From Poriferisodalis sp965221945 (GTDB taxonomy: Bacteria; Actinomycetota; Acidimicrobiia; Acidimicrobiales; Poriferisodalaceae): 64,000 nucleotides of DNA. The DNA lies in the NCBI RefSeq assembly GCF_965221945.1, contig NZ_OZ244925.1, forward strand, positions 124,001-188,000, written 5' to 3'. This document shows positions 61,853 through 64,000 of the stretch, piece by piece (positions within the stretch are counted from its first letter, which is position 1; each line of letters starts with the position of its first letter). The notes under the pieces were generated by a model, which was not told the origin of the DNA, searched no databases, and worked only from the letters and a program-made list of their open reading frames with translations. The translations under genes and the position numbers were made by a program.

Positions 61853-62827
61853 ATGAGCGATGCGCTGGCCATCGAGACGACTTCACGTGCTTCCGCAATC
61901 GATCCTGCTTCGCACGCTGGATCGCTGTTTGGTGCAGCCGCAGCTGCGACGGCGACTGCGATCAGCACTGAGACGCACCGGGCATACAGCCGGGCGCTGC
62001 GTCAGGTTTCCCAGCAGCTCGCTGGCCGGCCGATTGATGACCACAGCCTGAGCGAGGCGCTAGCCGAACTGGCAGCCGATGGCGCGGGGCGCTCCAAGCT
62101 GGGCCAGATCGTCGCCGCAGTGCGCTTCAGCGCTCGTCTTGGCGGATTGCCCGATCCGGTGGGTCCATCGTGCGATGCCGTGCTGAGAGCGCACCGGCGC
62201 TCGACGCCTGCGGCGCGCCAAGTCGCTGCGGTCGACTGGGCAGATGCGGATGCTGCTGCCGCCGCTGCCGCCTCTGAAGGCACCGCCATCGGATTACGTA
62301 ACGCAGCACTCATCAGTGTGATGAGCGACGCCCTGCTGCGCGTCAGCGAAGCTGCGGCGCTTCGAACCGACGATATCGAGCGGAGGAACGGCAACTCCGC
62401 GACATTGACTGTGCGTTTCAGCAAGACAGATCAGGACGGCGAGGGAGCCTCGTTGTATCTCGGCGCGCCGACGGTGCGCCGCGTCGATGCATGGATCGAC
62501 GCAGCCAACTCCGCAGGCGCCGATATGACCTGCGGGCCGCTGTACCGGCGCATCCGTCGGGGTCAGCGTGTGACTGCGGACCCGCTCTCGCCCCGCAGTG
62601 TCCGAGAGATCGTGCGCAGGACGGCCAGAGTGATTGGCGTCGAAGGCGCATCCGGCCACAGCCTGCGCGTCGGCAGCGCGGTGTCGCTCGTGCGCGCCGG
62701 CGCGTCACTGGTCGAAACGCAACAGGCAGGACGCTGGGCGAGCCCGACAATGCCAGCTCACTACGCCCGCTGCGAGATCGCAGCCCGGGGTGCCGTTGCC
62801 CGGTTGCGTCACGGCTCCGCTGGCTGA
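61853..62827 (+). CDS. Tyrosine recombinase/integrase
   Basis: 324 residues. The N-terminal SAM-like helical domain starts AISTETHRAYSRALRQVSQQ. The catalytic set is R163 in A-L-L-R-V-S-E-A-A-A-L, H269-x-x-R272 in G-H-S-L-R-V-G, W295 in A-G-R-W-A-S-P and nucleophile Y304 in H-Y-A-R; a basic Lys in TVRFSKTDQDG fits the beta-hairpin Lys. This matches phage/plasmid integrases or site-specific resolvase-type enzymes. It could mobilise the right end of the window; the partner att sites are not seen inside. Its own promoter and inverted repeats lie upstream. Confidence 0.9.
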   Translation: MSDALAIETTSRASAIDPASHAGSLFGAAAAATATAISTETHRAYSRALRQVSQQLAGRPIDDHSLSEALAELAADGAGRSKLGQIVAAVRFSARLGGLPDPVGPSCDAVLRAHRRSTPAARQVAAVDWADADAAAAAAASEGTAIGLRNAALISVMSDALLRVSEAAALRTDDIERRNGNSATLTVRFSKTDQDGEGASLYLGAPTVRRVDAWIDAANSAGADMTCGPLYRRIRRGQRVTADPLSPRSVREIVRRTARVIGVEGASGHSLRVGSAVSLVRAGASLVETQQAGRWASPTMPAHYARCEIAARGAVARLRHGSAG

Positions 62828-62875
62828 GAGGCAAGGGGCCAGGGCGCTGCGACCAGTGAGCGATGCCGAACCGCG

Positions 62876-63013
62876 CTATGTGCAGGCTTCGGCTGCTTTG
62901 GCGGTCGCGATGATGACTGCGACACGTGCTTCGAGCACACGTTCGTGATGCGCTTGGTGCTCTGCCAGGGTCGCTGCGTCAGCAGCGCCCGCATATCGTC
63001 GTGCATGTAGCAT
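62876..63013 (-). pseudogene. Fragment related to the C-terminus of the small lipoprotein at 63352-63621
   Basis: 45 residues ending H-E-R-V-L-E-A-R-V-A-V-I-I-A-T-A-K-A-A-E-A-C-T, which aligns with H-D-E-L-L-S-A-R-A-E-V-I-A-A-S-A-R-A-F-S-A-C-G of the nearby lipoprotein. It lacks a signal peptide. Upstream in the same frame is sequence that overlaps the plus-strand membrane gene and has no such similarity, so it may be a truncated duplicate. Confidence 0.4.
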
Positions 63014-63368
63014 GGCGATCGCGAAGTGCGAGACCCTAGAACTTGCGAATCGAGGAGATGTGAGCGAAAGGGTTAGGGCGAGCACTTTGGCAGGCATTGG
63101 CGCAGCGGCGACAGTGACGCTCCTTGTGTTTGCGTTCGCCGCCTCCACGGCGATGGGCATTGCGTTCGCTGCTGCCTTCGTCATCTTTGGGGCCGCCTTG
63201 GCTCTAGTGCGACCCCAAGACAGGTCGCTTGGTGGTTACCTGATCGGGTCCGCGGCCGCGTACTCGCTGGTAAGTGTCGGCGTTGGTGAGGGCTATGTGA
63301 TCGGCGCTGCGCTCGCCGTCGGAGGCGCACTGCTGGTCCGAAGGCGCGTTGCTAACCACATGCGCTGA
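63012..63368 (+). CDS. Small membrane protein of unknown function
   Basis: 118 residues with three or four hydrophobic spans (GIGAAATVTLLVFAFAASTA; MGIAFAAAFVIFGAALALV; YLIGSAAAYSLVSVGV; YVIGAALAVGGALLV). No family was recognised. The ATG at 63012 has no clear ribosome-binding site; a GTG at 63060 after GAGGAG is an alternative start. It lies in the accessory edge beside the recombinase, and its end overlaps the convergent lipoprotein gene by 17 bases. Confidence 0.55.
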   Translation: MAIAKCETLELANRGDVSERVRASTLAGIGAAATVTLLVFAFAASTAMGIAFAAAFVIFGAALALVRPQDRSLGGYLIGSAAAYSLVSVGVGEGYVIGAALAVGGALLVRRRVANHMR

Positions 63369-63621
63369 ACGCCCGTGCCGAAGCTGCAATCACCTCGGCA
63401 CGAGCGCTCAGCAGCTCGTCATGTTCAGGGTGGCCGTGATCATGAGCGACACCATCGAGGGCCGCGTCAGCTTCGGCGTGCTGCGCCAGTGCGGCCGCCC
63501 ATACTTCCTCAGCCTCAGCCTGGGCGAACGCCATCTCGTCGCATGTTGCCATAGGCGATGAGCACGAGATTGCCGTGGCGCACATTGCGGCCAATAGCAA
63601 CCGAGGGGCTGGAAAGCACAT
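63352..63621 (-). CDS. Small predicted lipoprotein of unknown function
   Basis: 89 residues with a signal peptide RLLLAAMCATAISC (lipobox A-I-S-C), then a charged, alanine-rich helical region (AQAEAEEVWAAALAQHAEAD) and a C-terminal helix ARAEVIAASARAFSAC. No domain was recognised. Similarity to the fragment at 62876-63013 suggests a duplicated small-protein family in this accessory stretch. Confidence 0.55.
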   Translation of the reverse strand: MCFPAPRLLLAAMCATAISCSSPMATCDEMAFAQAEAEEVWAAALAQHAEADAALDGVAHDHGHPEHDELLSARAEVIAASARAFSACG

Positions 63622-63629
63622 GATTTCGA

Positions 63630-64000
63630 TTAGCCGTAATAGATCACCCTCGGGACGTACCTGCAGACTCGATTGGTGACCGGAACCGTGGCACCGGCAA
63701 CAACGCCGCTGGCAGCGATGCCTACACCGGTAGCCGCCGTCGCCGCACCTGCCCCGGCACTAAGCACAATCGTGCAAACCTCATGGCTGACATGAATGTG
63801 CGGTCTGGGTACTTGCTTGGTCACCCATCTGCAGACGCTGACATATTCCGGCTTGTAGGTCACGGTGCCCTCGACCCACGAGTCACCGCTGTCGCGTGCA
63901 ACGACTCTCGTCATTTGCATTTCGAGACTGCACTCTTGTACTCGCCCGGGTTTTGTGGCGGTGTGTGCGCTCGCGGTCGGTGCGAACACCCCGAGCGATA
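63630..64000 (-). CDS. Exported protein of unknown function (5' partial)
   Basis: At least 122 residues, open to the right edge of the window. The N-terminal end seen (S-L-G-V-F-A-P-T-A-S-A-H) is the tail of a signal peptide with an A-S-A cleavage site. Four Cys are present (QECSLEM, VSVCRWV, HEVCTIV, NRVCRYV), possibly two disulphides, and an alanine/glycine-rich segment (VLSAGAGAATAATGVGIAAS, then GVVAGATVPV) could be a membrane-inserting or flexible stretch. No family was recognised. It sits next to the small lipoprotein on the same strand. Confidence 0.6.
   Translation of the reverse strand, partial: SLGVFAPTASAHTATKPGRVQECSLEMQMTRVVARDSGDSWVEGTVTYKPEYVSVCRWVTKQVPRPHIHVSHEVCTIVLSAGAGAATAATGVGIAASGVVAGATVPVTNRVCRYVPRVIYYG

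Noticed and set aside
1..64000. tRNA, rRNA or CRISPR array
   Set aside because: No cloverleaf-like element, conserved rRNA sequence or regularly spaced repeat-spacer pattern was found by eye on either strand.

Overview
The window is high-GC DNA with GTG starts, stop/start overlaps, flavin/F420-type LLM oxidoreductases and an Rv2466c-type (mycothiol-linked) thioredoxin-fold protein. This points to an actinobacterium; many CaiB/BaiF CoA-transferases and acyl-CoA enzymes suggest an uncultured Acidimicrobiia-like lineage (inference, no rRNA present). No rRNA, tRNA or CRISPR array was seen.

Layout. 0-2.5 kb: crotonases and a CoA-transferase, separated by a 35-bp tandem repeat. 2.6-3.2 kb: a Doc-type toxin-antitoxin pair. 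3.3-5.7 kb: a VOC/acetoacetate-decarboxylase-like/LLM operon. 5.7-6.25 kb: a broken ATPase. 6.3-11.6 kb: a giant secreted protein with a phosphohistidine swivel domain followed by a PEP-synthase-type ATP-binding domain, a 13-C tract and long internal repeats. 11.7-28.3 kb: acyl-CoA and amidohydrolase metabolism (amidohydrolases, CoA-transferases, acyl-CoA ligase, SDR, acyl-CoA dehydrogenase), a serine hydrolase and an in-frame-UGA thiol oxidoreductase. 28.5-41 kb: a 2OG oxygenase, a DddP-like M24 protein, a LysR regulator, an AT-rich island, a decayed dimethylglycine-dehydrogenase-like gene, a Rieske oxygenase, an acyl-CoA ligase and pyruvate carboxylase. 41-49 kb: PLP enzyme, EthD and SRPBCC proteins, a MazEF-type pair, truncated haemoglobin, an LLM oxidoreductase, a GrdB-family gene with in-frame UGA, a broken alpha/beta hydrolase and a cold-shock protein. 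49.7-61.7 kb: DEAD helicase, a BMP-type ABC importer, an acyl-CoA-dehydrogenase-like enzyme, copper amine oxidase and a GH13 sugar phosphorylase. 61.8-64 kb: a tyrosine recombinase with small envelope proteins, which looks like an accessory edge.

Most important reading: two genes, about 34 kb apart, carry an in-frame TGA exactly where a redox-active cysteine is expected (U-x-x-C in both), and each TGA is followed by a hairpin suited to a bacterial SECIS element. Both are best read as full-length selenoproteins rather than broken genes. The real pseudogenes here look different: the alpha/beta hydrolase and ATPase have frame breaks, and the dehydrogenase has several stops at non-cysteine positions.

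Metabolic theme: the Rieske oxygenase, decayed dimethylglycine-dehydrogenase-like gene, GrdB-family protein, DddP-like protein and amine oxidase suggest past or present use of methylated or quaternary amines and related osmolytes. This is inferred from family membership and gene order only.
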